Of a stretch of DNA of 64,000 bases, positions 36,613-45,470 are shown piece after piece. The stretch's first letter is position 1. Every line of letters starts with the position of its first letter. A model generated the notes under the pieces. The model was given only the letters and a program-made list of their open reading frames with translations. It made no database searches and was not told the DNA's origin. This DNA comes from an uncultured Duncaniella sp. (GTDB taxonomy: Bacteria > Bacteroidota > Bacteroidia > Bacteroidales > Muribaculaceae). The DNA lies in assembly GCA_910587515.1 (NCBI GenBank), contig CAJULW010000016.1, positions 1 to 64,000 of the forward strand, given 5' to 3'. A program made the translations under genes and the position numbers.

Positions 36613-36644
36613 CAAAAGTAGGTAATAAAGGACTAAAAAACAAA
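36613..36644 (-). promoter_or_regulatory. Promoter of the WecA-like gene
   Basis: On the minus strand TTTG (36641-36644), a 20-base spacer and TACTTTTG (36613-36620) match the consensus. The C8/G8 motif is 12 bases upstream of it. Confidence 0.75.
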
Positions 36645-36655
36645 TAATAAATAAA

Positions 36656-36669
36656 AATTACCCCCCCCG
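36656..36669 (-). repeat. Second copy of the CGGGGGGGGTAATT motif
   Basis: The minus strand carries the same 14 bases as 17230-17243, and the flank is similar (TTAA, A/T-rich, TC before the G run). The rest of this 440-base intergenic region (36512-36951) is very AT-rich, with a -7 box TAAATTTG (36879-36886) before the glycosyltransferase gene and nothing else I can support. Confidence 0.55.
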
Positions 36670-36951
36670 AAATTTTAACTATATTTAACTTAACTATTCT
36701 GATTTAATTAACATCCCCGATAAAGTTTGGCACTACAAATCAAGCATAATTACAATCAGTCAGCCAAAATATAAAAACCGCTCACATTTTTAAAGCAAAA
36801 ACATAATTATTCACACTTTTTGCCTAAAAAATCCACATAAAAAACTTAGGTTTATTTTTAAAATTTGTTTAATTTATGTAAATTTGTTCTTATTACACTC
36901 CATAACAAACCTACATACCGACACATTTTTTTTTGCAATTCCACAGTTACC

Positions 36952-37905
36952 ATGAATATTTTCAGCAAGCTAAAACAACTGTTTCTATCCTATCCAGACA
37001 GACCATACATCGAAAACCAGACAAAAATTTTGATAAAAGCACTACAAGACGCCAGACGTTATCCTGAACTCGGCCAAAACATAATATTCCGCTCTGAAAC
37101 CGGAGTGTCATCCACCCGCTGTTGCAACGAGGAACTGATAATATCCCTCTCGACTTTCGGTGACCGTATACACGGAACAGCTATCACAATCGAGTCACTG
37201 CTCGAACAGACTATAAAACCGAACCGGATCATACTGAACCTCGGCCGGCAATTCGAAGGGAAAGGCAAAATACCAGGCTCCATCAAACAGCTTGAACGTC
37301 GGGGACTCGAGATAAGATTTACCCGCGATATCGGACCTTACACCAAATTACTGACAACACTTAAAGACTTTCCTAACGCCACCATCATCACTGTCGACGA
37401 CGATATCATATATGACTACGACCTTGTGTCCAACCTCGTCAACGAACACATAAACCATCCAAAAGACATCATAGGTTCGAGATGTCGGATAATGGAAACG
37501 AAAGGCTCCAAATTGCTTTCTCCTTTTCTTTCATGGAAGTTCGCGCCAAACGGTTCGGATGCGAGCATGAAATTTCTTCCGGAGGGAGCAATGGGCATAC
37601 TGTATCCGCCCAACAGCCTCGACGAAAGAGTCTTTGACGAGAAAACATTTCTCGATCTATGTCCCTCGACCGATGATTTCTGGTTCAAAGCAATGGGTAT
37701 GCTCAAAGGCAATATGGTCAGAAAAGCGTATTCGGCAAGCGACGACACGAAAAACAAACGATCAGACGTCGCGCAGACCCTCTATGACATAAACAAGTCC
37801 GGTGGCTACGACCGTCAGCTCGAAGCCGCGCTGAACTATTTCGGATTATACCCATGGCTCGACAACCATCACAAAACATGGCTGGAATACAAAGCCCGCG
37901 ACTGA
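36952..37905 (+). CDS. GT-A type glycosyltransferase-like protein
   Basis: I choose the ATG at 36952 (MNIFSKLKQLF); the upstream in-frame ATG at 36865 lies before the -7 box. The 317-residue protein has LIISLSTFGDRIHGTAITIE at the start of the catalytic domain, the nucleotide-binding strand region IRFTRDIGPYTKL, and the metal motif TVDDDIIYD (the DxD). The C-terminal part has STDDFWFKAMG, typical of the acceptor/base region. It is a soluble cytoplasmic enzyme with no membrane segment. The donor and acceptor are unknown; a surface glycan role is inferred from the WecA-like neighbour. Confidence 0.65.
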   Translation: MNIFSKLKQLFLSYPDRPYIENQTKILIKALQDARRYPELGQNIIFRSETGVSSTRCCNEELIISLSTFGDRIHGTAITIESLLEQTIKPNRIILNLGRQFEGKGKIPGSIKQLERRGLEIRFTRDIGPYTKLLTTLKDFPNATIITVDDDIIYDYDLVSNLVNEHINHPKDIIGSRCRIMETKGSKLLSPFLSWKFAPNGSDASMKFLPEGAMGILYPPNSLDERVFDEKTFLDLCPSTDDFWFKAMGMLKGNMVRKAYSASDDTKNKRSDVAQTLYDINKSGGYDRQLEAALNYFGLYPWLDNHHKTWLEYKARD

Positions 37906-37923
37906 ACAAAAAAATGATAACCG

Positions 37924-39393
37924 CTACGAGTCACACCATTTCGGCAACGTAAACACAAACTCCAATCCGCCCGTAGAGCGATTGCGGACCGAAATAGTCC
38001 CCCCAAGCGAAACGACAGTGCTTTTTACAATCGACAGCCCGAGACCTGTTCCGCCCATTTTACGCGAACGGCCGTTGTCGACCCTGTAAAACCGCTCGAA
38101 GAGATGCGGGATATGCTCCGGGCTAACTCCATTGCCGTTATCACAGAAAGAGAAAACGCAGAAACTGTCATTCTCGGATATCAAGCTGCAACTGATTTCG
38201 CTACCGCCCGAGTGCAGAGCCGAGTTACGTATCAAACCGCATATCATACCCTGAAGCAGATTATAATTACCGGAAACGTAACATCCCATCGGGATATCGA
38301 AACTGAATTTCATATCCCCTGCAAGATTATTAGCAGGCAGGTCGCTGTCTATCTGATAGACTATCTCATGCATATCGACCTTGTCGACCGCTATCATATC
38401 GCCACCGTTCTCAAGACGGGTCATCGTCGAGACATCGTTGAGCAACGCGGTCAGACGTTCCACGTTCGTAAGCATTCTTTCAAGAAACCTCGTGCGTGTC
38501 TGCGTGTCCATTTCAGGATCGGCAAGTATCGACTCAAGATAGCCCCTAATGATCCCCACCGGGGTTTTTATCTCATGATTTATATTATTGGTAAGCTGAC
38601 GAGTCACCCTGATCTTCTCTTCGATGGCATGTATGGCCACTTTACGTTCCTTCTCTATAAGCTCAAGAGCCTTTCCGCGCTCACGGTACAGCGTAATGAT
38701 CTCACGCGAAATATCGCCCAGTTCATTACGCGGAAATTTATCTTCACCTGTAAACCTGCCACCGGTCACAGCTCTATAGGCAAAATCCTTAAGCAACACG
38801 ACATTGCGCGAAAGCATACGTGTAAAATAAAACGTCACTACCAAAGTGACCAATAGACATACAAGAATAACGAGCCACACAATCCCGTCGACATCAATCG
38901 CGTCGTGCACGTTTTCACTATATGGCATAGCGGTCCTTACCGTGACTTTTCCGTCTTTGCTTTTAACAGTCGAAAAGAAATATATATTCCTGTCTTCGTC
39001 ACGACCGACGAGCCTGCGGTTAGCTTCGTCATCCGTATCAAGAACAGCATCAGTTTTTTTAAACTCAAGCCCGTCATTGTCAAGCGGAATCGGTATGCCG
39101 AGCGAGTAGTACAGCCTGTCATCAACATAGACGCTAACTCGTATTCCTTCGAATACAGAGCCTTTAAAAAACTGTTGGATGAAAGCGAGAAAAGTGCGTA
39201 GATTAACGTCGTCCTCGTATGCATCGAGAATACGGTTGTCAATCAACTCAAGCTCCGTACTGAAAAACTGAGCGCGATAATTAGCCTCTCTCTTATACTG
39301 ATAGAAGATGATAAGCCCGAAAACTACACAAAGTATTGTCGCTATCGGGATAAACAAACGCCAATGATAGCTAATCCTTCTCTTTAAAACCAT
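37924..39393 (-). CDS. Sensor histidine kinase (RprX-like)
   Basis: The 489-residue inner-membrane kinase has TM1 (about 11-31), a periplasmic sensor domain (32-170), TM2 (171-190), HAMP (about 190-245), the phospho-acceptor His273 in NNINHEIKTPVG, and a HATPase with N-box LIRNSALHSGG, G1 DNGNGV and G2 GGTGLGLSI. It follows the response regulator with a 23-base overlap, so the two are one unit. Similarity to Bacteroides RprX is by overall layout; the signal is unknown. Confidence 0.88.
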   Translation of the reverse strand: MVLKRRISYHWRLFIPIATILCVVFGLIIFYQYKREANYRAQFFSTELELIDNRILDAYEDDVNLRTFLAFIQQFFKGSVFEGIRVSVYVDDRLYYSLGIPIPLDNDGLEFKKTDAVLDTDDEANRRLVGRDEDRNIYFFSTVKSKDGKVTVRTAMPYSENVHDAIDVDGIVWLVILVCLLVTLVVTFYFTRMLSRNVVLLKDFAYRAVTGGRFTGEDKFPRNELGDISREIITLYRERGKALELIEKERKVAIHAIEEKIRVTRQLTNNINHEIKTPVGIIRGYLESILADPEMDTQTRTRFLERMLTNVERLTALLNDVSTMTRLENGGDMIAVDKVDMHEIVYQIDSDLPANNLAGDMKFSFDIPMGCYVSGNYNLLQGMICGLIRNSALHSGGSEISCSLISENDSFCVFSFCDNGNGVSPEHIPHLFERFYRVDNGRSRKMGGTGLGLSIVKSTVVSLGGTISVRNRSTGGLEFVFTLPKWCDS

Positions 39394-40093
39394 AGCCGAA
39401 ACCTAAACGAGTCTCGATATTATTGCCGTAAGGCGCGATTTTCTTACGCAGACGCGTGATATTAGTATCGATCGTGCGATTCGTGACCACAACGTCATCA
39501 GCCCAGACATGACGGATTATCTCTTCTCGCGAGTAAATGCGGTTGCGTCGACGAAGGAAAAACGCGAGAATCTCGAACTCTGTCTTTGTGAGAGATATCT
39601 GCTCACCGTCAAGATAGCAGACCTTTTCATTAGGATCAATCCGTAGCCCCTGATAGACAATCTGCGGTTCAAGCGGCTCCGAGTCAACCGAAGGCGCGGC
39701 CTCCCTGGCGCGTCGGGCGATTTGTGTGCGACGCAACACAGCGTTGACCCTTGCGATAACTTCGCTGATCTTAAACGGCTTGGTAATATAGTCGTCCGCA
39801 CCGATATTCAATCCCATGACAGTATCGTCCTCACCATTAAGAGCCGAACAGAAGATGATCGGTGTTTCCTCAAATGCGGACGAGGAATTGCGCAGGCGTT
39901 TCGCAAAATCAAAACCGCTCAAACGCTCCATCATAATATCAACGACAAACAGTCCGTATGGCGAAAGATCCATTTCCAACGCTTCTTCAGCGCTGTAGGC
40001 CATATCCACCTGATAACCTTCTTTTTCGAGATTATATTTAAGTATCTCACAGATTGACTCCTCGTCGTCTATCACTAATAGGCGTGTACTCAT
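39371..40093 (-). CDS. OmpR-family response regulator (RprY-like)
   Basis: The preferred start is 40093 (MSTRLLVIDDEE), as an upstream ATG adds 12 atypical residues. The receiver domain has the acidic pair at 10-11, phospho-Asp52 in VVDIMM and the YITKPF Lys near 100. The linker (about 122-140) is followed by a winged helix with TKTEFEILAFFLRRRNRIYSR (trimmed: the core is KTEFEILAF) and VTNRTIDTNITRLRKK as recognition helix. It regulates unknown targets together with the kinase it overlaps. Confidence 0.9.
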   Translation of the reverse strand: MSTRLLVIDDEESICEILKYNLEKEGYQVDMAYSAEEALEMDLSPYGLFVVDIMMERLSGFDFAKRLRNSSSAFEETPIIFCSALNGEDDTVMGLNIGADDYITKPFKISEVIARVNAVLRRTQIARRAREAAPSVDSEPLEPQIVYQGLRIDPNEKVCYLDGEQISLTKTEFEILAFFLRRRNRIYSREEIIRHVWADDVVVTNRTIDTNITRLRKKIAPYGNNIETRLGFGYGFKEKD

Positions 40094-40356
40094 TATTCTA
40101 TGGTTCAAATCAGATTTCTGGTTCAACAAATTTTATCCGGCCGCATAGAAACCTAAACTTAATATCTTGACATGCGGCTTTGACGAGACCTAAAAGAAAA
40201 CGTCCGCCATCTCACTCTTGGGTTATATGCAATGACATATCCCTATTTAATGTTGCTAAATTACAACATTTTTTCATGCCATTCATGTTAATATATATTA
40301 AATCAAGATATGCCGTGAACTTTTCGGCACGACAACGGTTTTAAAGTCATAGTTAC

Positions 40357-40438
40357 TATATTTGCACTGTGTTTTCATGGTATTAGATTTAAGGTTAAAG
40401 AACAAAAAGGCTGTCGCGATGACAGCCTTTAGTTTTTA
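40357..40438 (+). ncRNA. Small RNA-like element, copy 1
   Basis: A -7 box TATATTTG (40357-40364) is followed by GTGTTTTCATGG and TATTAGATTTAAGGTTAA, and then a terminator hairpin AAAGGCTGTC/GACAGCCTTT (40406-40430, loop GCGAT) and a T-run. The expected transcript is about 70 bases (40369-40438) with no coding capacity. Three more copies lie at 42.15, 44.48 and 61.43-61.51 kb. The remaining DNA between 40094 and 40356 holds nothing I can support. Confidence 0.7.
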
Positions 40439-40543
40439 TATGCATCTGCAACCCGACCATACCGGATTATCACTAAATTTGCAATACAAAAAAATTTGTC
40501 GACCCATACATCCACCTTAAAATCATCAATACCACCATTTAAA

Positions 40544-42062
40544 ATGAACACGAGATCCATATTATCCCCCATATTATTATCCCTTACGGCCACATCCGCA
40601 ATTATAGCCAATGATTTGAGAGTGCACACCATCGGTGACTCCACCATGGCGGATTACGCAGAAAACACCACCCGGACCCGCGGATGGGGAGAAATGTTTC
40701 AAGAATTTTTCACCGATAGCGTCAGCGTCTTTAATTACGCCCGCGGGGGACGCAGCTCCCGTTCCTTCTATGAAGAAGGCCTTTGGGACAAGGTAAGACA
40801 CAACATACTACCGGGTGACTATGTCTTGATACAATTCGCACACAACGACGAAAAGGAAGGAGGTAAAGACGGTAATGACCTCAGGGGGACAGCTCCTTGG
40901 ACCACATATAGATCATATCTCGAAAAATACATCGATGAGACAAGAGATCTTGGAGGAAGACCCGTTTTGGTCACCCCTATCGTCAGAAGATATTTCGACA
41001 ATTCGGGAAAAATCACCCCCAAAGGATGCCATGACCTCGGAAATGCCGATGACTCTATACTCAACTATGTAAGAGTCATGAAACATGTTGGCCGAATAAA
41101 AAACGCACCTATAGTCGACATGACAGCGCTCACCAAATCGTTCGTCGAAAGCTTAGGGCCCGACAGCACAATCAAAAAGATATACGTCCCGACTGACGGC
41201 ACTCATACCCAGGCCACCGGGGCCGCGATCTATGCGTCCATCGCAGCGAAAGCACTTTCGGATCAAGGAATATTGGACGAATATCTTAATCCCACCCCGC
41301 CACTTGTGCTCAATCCGAGATCGCTCGATTTAGGCACGGTATATGTAGGCGACAAGACATCAGCATGTTTCGATGTCACCGGCCTTAAATTGTCTCCGAA
41401 AAAAGGTACTCTCACTTTGCGCGCTCCGGAAGGGATGGGCATTTCCGTTCAACCATACTCCGCTCCATCACGCGAGATATCTATCCCTTACGACAACGGA
41501 TCACTCTGGAACACGTCTTTGTTTCTTCATTTCAATCCATTGTCGGCAGAGTCCGTCGAATCGGAAATCACATTGACAAACGGACATCATCGACGCTCAA
41601 TTCCGGTTAAAGCAATCAGCCGCGAAATAAAAAATATGAAAGATACGGTCATCTATAACCCCCACACCCAGCTAAACGGGCTTAAAGAACAAAGCGGATT
41701 TTTCACCACTGAAACAGGCCTTTGGCCATCAGATATAGACGAGAGCGCAAACAGATATGTGGAACTAATCGTCCGAAACGACAACACTAAACAGCTGTTA
41801 GTACGCGAAATATCTCTCACGCTCGATGGCGCCCTGTCATATCGCATCGCTTACGCCCGCGGAAAAGACTTCTATCCACGCACCGACCTGGCAGAATGTC
41901 AAAACAACAACAATCACACACGAAAACTGTCTGTGCCTGGTCAATACGACTGTCAGCCCTCACGCAAATCTCCATATTCGTTTTTTTCCATGGAGCACCA
42001 CTTCAGAAAAAAAGACATTCAAAATACGAAATGCACATATTACCGGGATTTTGATTGAGTAG
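40544..42062 (+). pseudogene. Secreted CE12-like rhamnogalacturonan acetylesterase with C-terminal sandwich domain, frameshifted near the end
   Basis: The start at 40544 gives a signal peptide (MNTRSILSPILLSLTATSA). The SGNH hydrolase domain is intact: GDSTMADY (Ser), GGRSSRS, QFAHNDEK (Asn-Asp) and DGTHTQ (Asp-His). It is followed by a linker domain (about 245-370) and a jelly-roll-like domain. In the first frame the last about 46 residues after AECQNNNN are odd (stop 42058). The +1 frame gives NTTVSPHANLHIRFFPW, then KTFKIRNAHITGI, the usual end of such domains, to 42062. So one base is extra (or two missing) at about 41905-41925. The catalytic domain would still be made. The substrate is probably acetylated pectin. 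The gene is bracketed by RNA-element copies 1 and 2. Confidence 0.78.
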
Positions 42063-42075
42063 CACCACCGCCTCT

Positions 42076-42098
42076 GAAATTTTTTTGAAAAAAATTTC
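42076..42098 (+). repeat. AT-rich perfect palindrome
   Basis: GAAATTTTTTT and AAAAAAATTTC flank a single G. It sits 14 bases after the CE12 stop and might act as a poor terminator. Confidence 0.5.
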
Positions 42099-42147
42099 AT
42101 TTCCCATGAACCATTTCAAAACATCCGATGTTATAAAGACAAGTTAC

Positions 42148-42229
42148 TATATTTGCACTGTGTTTTCATGGTATTAGATTTAAGGTTAAAGAACAAAAGG
42201 GCTGTCGCGATGACAGCCCTTAGTTTTTC
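42148..42229 (+). ncRNA. Small RNA-like element, copy 2
   Basis: This copy is nearly identical to copy 1 over about 80 bases: -7 box TATATTTG (42148-42155), the same leader block, and hairpin AAGGGCTGTC/GACAGCCCTT (42197-42221) with loop GCGAT and a T-run. Relative to copy 1, one A-T pair of the stem has become G-C, with both bases changed, which supports a functional stem. Confidence 0.7.
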
Positions 42230-42302
42230 CTAACCAAATCCATGGCAAGCAATATTAACGACAATATATGCCCGATAGACGAAACAAATTTTTAATGACA
42301 AA

Positions 42303-42333
42303 GAAAAAAGCCACCCCGAAAATTCAGGATGGC
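42303..42333 (-). terminator. Terminator of tRNA-Arg
   Basis: On the minus strand GCCATCC pairs with GGGTGGC (one G-T) and is followed by six T. It lies 14 bases after the tRNA. Confidence 0.75.
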
Positions 42334-42346
42334 ATACTCTCGTTTG

Positions 42347-42420
42347 TGACTCATACAGGATTCAAACCTGTAACCTTCTGATCCGTAGTCAGATGCTCTA
42401 TTCAGTTGAGCTAATGAGCC
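42347..42420 (-). tRNA. tRNA-Arg (anticodon ACG)
   Basis: The minus strand folds as a cloverleaf: acceptor GGCTCAT/ATGAGTC with discriminator A, D arm GCTC/GAGC, anticodon stem TCTGA/TCAGA with loop CTACGGA (ACG at 34-36), and T arm ACAGG/CCTGT with TTTGAAT. A34 would be deaminated to inosine to read CGN codons. No CCA is encoded. Confidence 0.93.
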
Positions 42421-42569
42421 GTTTTGTGAGTGCAAAGTTACCACTTTATTTCGAACATACAAAATTTTCGGCCACTTTTTTTATCCACACAACACTACCG
42501 GCACTTCAGACGTTAGATAATTGACTCTCCACGTGACTTTCATTCACCATATTGCCTATCCGATTACCA

Positions 42570-43373
42570 ATGCCAGATCTTTCAGTAATACTCGTCGCCC
42601 TTCTTCTTACGCTCATAGCCGGACTTTCGACCGGCATAGGGGCAATGCTTTCATTTTTCACCAAGCGTACAGACACACGCGTGCTCGCTGGCGCACTCGG
42701 ACTCTCGGCCGGAGTTATGGTCTACATTTCGTTCATGGAACTCATGCCACAGGCCGAACTTGGTCTGGCAACCATATTTCCACGCCACTGGGCCAAAGCC
42801 ACAATGCTCCTCGCATTCCTCGGTGGCATAGCACTCATAGCCTTTATCGACTATCTCGTGCCTGAAGACGAAAACCCGCACGAGACACATTCACTGTCGG
42901 AACTTACCGATCGTTCCGGGAGCCACCACCTGAAACGCACCGGCACAATGCTCGCTCTTGCGATCGGCATCCACAATTTTCCCGAAGGCATGGCCACTTT
43001 CATTTCGGCTCTCGACGGACTTGATGTCGCCCTTCCAATAGTAATAGCCATAGCGATACATAATATTCCTGAAGGAATAGCTGTCTCCGTACCGATCTAC
43101 CATTCAACAGGCGACCGTCGCAAAGCTTTCCGGTATTCCATATTATCGGGACTTGCAGAACCCGTAGGCGCACTTGTCGGGATGGCATTTCTATTACCAT
43201 TCTGGTCTCCTGCCGTCAACGCTATATGCCTCGCCTCTGTAGCAGGCATAATGGTATACATCGCTTTTGACGAGCTGCTTCCGAGCGCGGAAAGCTTCGG
43301 GCACCACCACATTTCATTGATAGGCGTAATCCTCGGAATGGCACTGATGGGAGGCACGATCATTCTCCTATGA
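42570..43373 (+). CDS. zupT: ZIP-family zinc transporter
   Basis: I prefer the ATG at 42570 (MPDLSVILVALLL) over the in-frame TTG at 42552. The 267-residue protein has eight hydrophobic segments and the two metal-binding helices with HNFPEG (TM4) and HNIPEG (TM5), which define ZIP permeases of the ZupT group. It imports Zn2+ and possibly Mn, Fe or Co. Its last 14 bases overlap the convergent HAD gene. No Zur site is recognised. Confidence 0.9.
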   Translation: MPDLSVILVALLLTLIAGLSTGIGAMLSFFTKRTDTRVLAGALGLSAGVMVYISFMELMPQAELGLATIFPRHWAKATMLLAFLGGIALIAFIDYLVPEDENPHETHSLSELTDRSGSHHLKRTGTMLALAIGIHNFPEGMATFISALDGLDVALPIVIAIAIHNIPEGIAVSVPIYHSTGDRRKAFRYSILSGLAEPVGALVGMAFLLPFWSPAVNAICLASVAGIMVYIAFDELLPSAESFGHHHISLIGVILGMALMGGTIILL

Positions 43374-44238
43374 AAGCAGCGCGGTCTACTTCAAAGCATT
43401 TCATCATATCACGTGCGACAGACGAATCAGTATTCGGCCCTATGACCCTCGCGGCCGCCTCTTTTACCTCCGGCAACGCATTACTTACAGCAACCGCGTC
43501 GTCAGCGACACCAAACATCGGAATATCGTTCAAATTGTCACCATAGACCGTCACACGCTCAGCCCCGATACGTGTCGAAAGCCGTCTGACCGCCGCAGCC
43601 TTGCTCACTCCCGAAGCAAAAAGTTCGAGAAAAGCGATATCCTTATTGAATATGTCACGATAGCATGAAACAGAAAGCCGCGGATCAAGACGCAAAACAC
43701 CGGCCACTTCCTCGACCAAACCGGCAATTCCCATCGCGAAAACGAGTATAGTACCTTCACGCGGCACAAAGCAGACGTCATCCTTTTCAAAGATAAAACG
43801 TTTTAAGACAAGCGACCTACGTTCCTCATAAAACCCACGCTCAAATGCGTTCATCTCCTCGCGATGAAACACATCAAGCTCACCGTCTTCACCCAACACA
43901 TATACAAAAGGGCACAATCCTTTGGCTGCAAACAAAGCCAAAGCATCCGCTACAGCGCCTAAAGACGGATAGACAGGATCGACATAACGTTTTGACGACC
44001 GATCCCACAAGGCCGCTCCGGTCATCACTATAGCCGGAATGTCTGTACGTGTCGCCTCCATCAGAACCTCGACACTCGCAGGAGTCCGAGCGGTAGCCAC
44101 CGTCACAGGAACACCCTCACGCGACAAAGCCGAAATAATATCCGAACTCTCACCGCTGACCCGGGAATCGCTACCGAGAAGTGTCCCGTCCATATCCGTC
44201 ACAAACAAATGCCTTCCAGGCTCAATGCCACTATTCAT
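43360..44238 (-). CDS. HAD-superfamily (Cof-type) sugar phosphatase
   Basis: The 292-residue protein carries HAD motif I FVTDMDGTLLG (nucleophile Asp near residue 15), motif II in VTVATARTP, and motif IV VYGDNLNDIPMF with a large type-IIB cap between about 85 and 195. Cof-type members dephosphorylate sugar phosphates or flavin precursors; the substrate is unknown. It ends within the convergent zupT gene. Confidence 0.85.
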   Translation of the reverse strand: MNSGIEPGRHLFVTDMDGTLLGSDSRVSGESSDIISALSREGVPVTVATARTPASVEVLMEATRTDIPAIVMTGAALWDRSSKRYVDPVYPSLGAVADALALFAAKGLCPFVYVLGEDGELDVFHREEMNAFERGFYEERRSLVLKRFIFEKDDVCFVPREGTILVFAMGIAGLVEEVAGVLRLDPRLSVSCYRDIFNKDIAFLELFASGVSKAAAVRRLSTRIGAERVTVYGDNLNDIPMFGVADDAVAVSNALPEVKEAAARVIGPNTDSSVARDMMKCFEVDRAAFIGE

Positions 44239-44476
44239 CGTCTATAGTTTATAAATTTCCAATAATTATAAATCAAAATATCAATCAGCACCATATCCGC
44301 AAAGTTACGACAAAACCTTAATTCCACACATCCACAACAACACACAGATAACCCATTTTGACTATCCGGCATGGCTGTTATCTTATTTTGACCACTACGT
44401 ACGACCGATTTACCGACTTTTGGCTAAATATTGTTAAAACACTATCTACAGCAACGTATATTCAAATATTAATCTT

Positions 44477-44563
44477 TAAATTTGCATGTGTGTTTTTCAT
44501 AGTATTAGATTAAGATAAAGGTTTAAAAAGGAAACAGGATGTCGTGAGACATCCTGTTTTTAT
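44477..44563 (+). ncRNA. Small RNA-like element, copy 3
   Basis: The -7 box TAAATTTG (44477-44484) is followed by GTGTTTTTCATAGTATTAG (diverged leader block) and a 12-pair hairpin AAACAGGATGTC/GACATCCTGTTT (44532-44559) with loop GTGA and a T-run. It lies 140 bases before pyrE, which has its own promoter. The other DNA of this gap (44239-44476) is AT-rich with nothing I can support. Confidence 0.65.
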
Positions 44564-44623
44564 TTCCCAATCAAGGAAACATAGCCTTACACCTCAGATT
44601 TAAGAAACGTAAACTAAAAAAAG

Positions 44624-44654
44624 TTGCATTTCGCCAAGGGAAATTTTAATTTTG
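44624..44654 (+). promoter_or_regulatory. Promoter of pyrE
   Basis: TTG (44624-44626), a 20-base spacer and TAATTTTG (44647-44654) match the Bacteroidetes promoter. The start codon is 47 bases after it. Confidence 0.7.
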
Positions 44655-44701
44655 TAGTCGATTATTCATCAATCCATTTTTCATTTCCACTATAAATTTC
44701 A

Positions 44702-45358
44702 ATGAAACATCTTGACCTTATCCTTGCCGAGAAGCTCCTGAAAATCAGCGCAATCAAACTTCAGCCTGAAAATCCTTTCGTTTGGGCTTCAGGATGGAAC
44801 TCACCAATTTACACGGATAACCGCAAGACATTGTCGTATCCCGATGTCCGCAATTTCATAAAGGTCGAGCTGAGCCGCATTATCCTGGAAAACTTCGGCA
44901 ATGTAGACGCGATAGCAGGTGTAGCCACCGGTGCTATAGCTCAAGGAGCACTCGTGTCCGACAATCTTGGTCTTCCATACGTCTATGTCCGCTCGACGCC
45001 TAAAGACCATGGTCTTGAGAATCTCATCGAAGGAGATTTGCGTCCCGGACAGAAAGTAGTCGTGATCGAAGATCTTGTTTCAACAGGAGGAAGCAGCCTG
45101 AAAGCCGTGGAAGCCATACGCAATGTAGGATGCGAAGTAATCGGAATGGTGGCCATATTCAGCTATGAATTCCCTGTAGCAACAAAACGCTTCAAGGACG
45201 CAAACGTCAATCTGATAACACTTTCAAACTATTCAGCCCTTATAACCGCAGCACTTGAAACCGGATTCATCCGCGAAAAAGACGTTGCCACGCTGAAAGA
45301 TTGGCGCAAGGATCCATCTCTTTGGATTCCTGCCACCACATCGCCCGAATCGGAATAA
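44702..45358 (+). CDS. pyrE: Orotate phosphoribosyltransferase
   Basis: The 218-residue protein makes OMP from orotate and PRPP. It shows the PRPP loop VVVIEDLVSTGGSS (about 119-132), the orotate region WASGWNSPIYTDNRKTLSYP (the core is NSPIYTDNR), and the flexible-loop RSTPKDHG. Length is normal. A terminator follows, so it is monocistronic. Confidence 0.93.
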   Translation: MKHLDLILAEKLLKISAIKLQPENPFVWASGWNSPIYTDNRKTLSYPDVRNFIKVELSRIILENFGNVDAIAGVATGAIAQGALVSDNLGLPYVYVRSTPKDHGLENLIEGDLRPGQKVVVIEDLVSTGGSSLKAVEAIRNVGCEVIGMVAIFSYEFPVATKRFKDANVNLITLSNYSALITAALETGFIREKDVATLKDWRKDPSLWIPATTSPESE

Positions 45359-45388
45359 AACCATAACAAAACCGACTTACGATATATC

Positions 45389-45434
45389 AAGCCACCGTTC
45401 CGGACTATTACAATGCGGGAAAGGTGGCTTTCTT
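45389..45434 (+). terminator. Terminator of pyrE
   Basis: AAGCCACCGTTCC pairs with GGGAAAGGTGGCTT with small internal irregularities, and TTCTTT follows. Confidence 0.75.
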
Positions 45435-45470
45435 TAGCAAAACTTTTTAATAACCGTCAAAACAATTCAA

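Noticed and set aside
43360..43373. Overlap of the zupT and HAD gene ends as a regulatory feature
   Set aside because: A 14-base convergent overlap is common in compact genomes and needs no special explanation.
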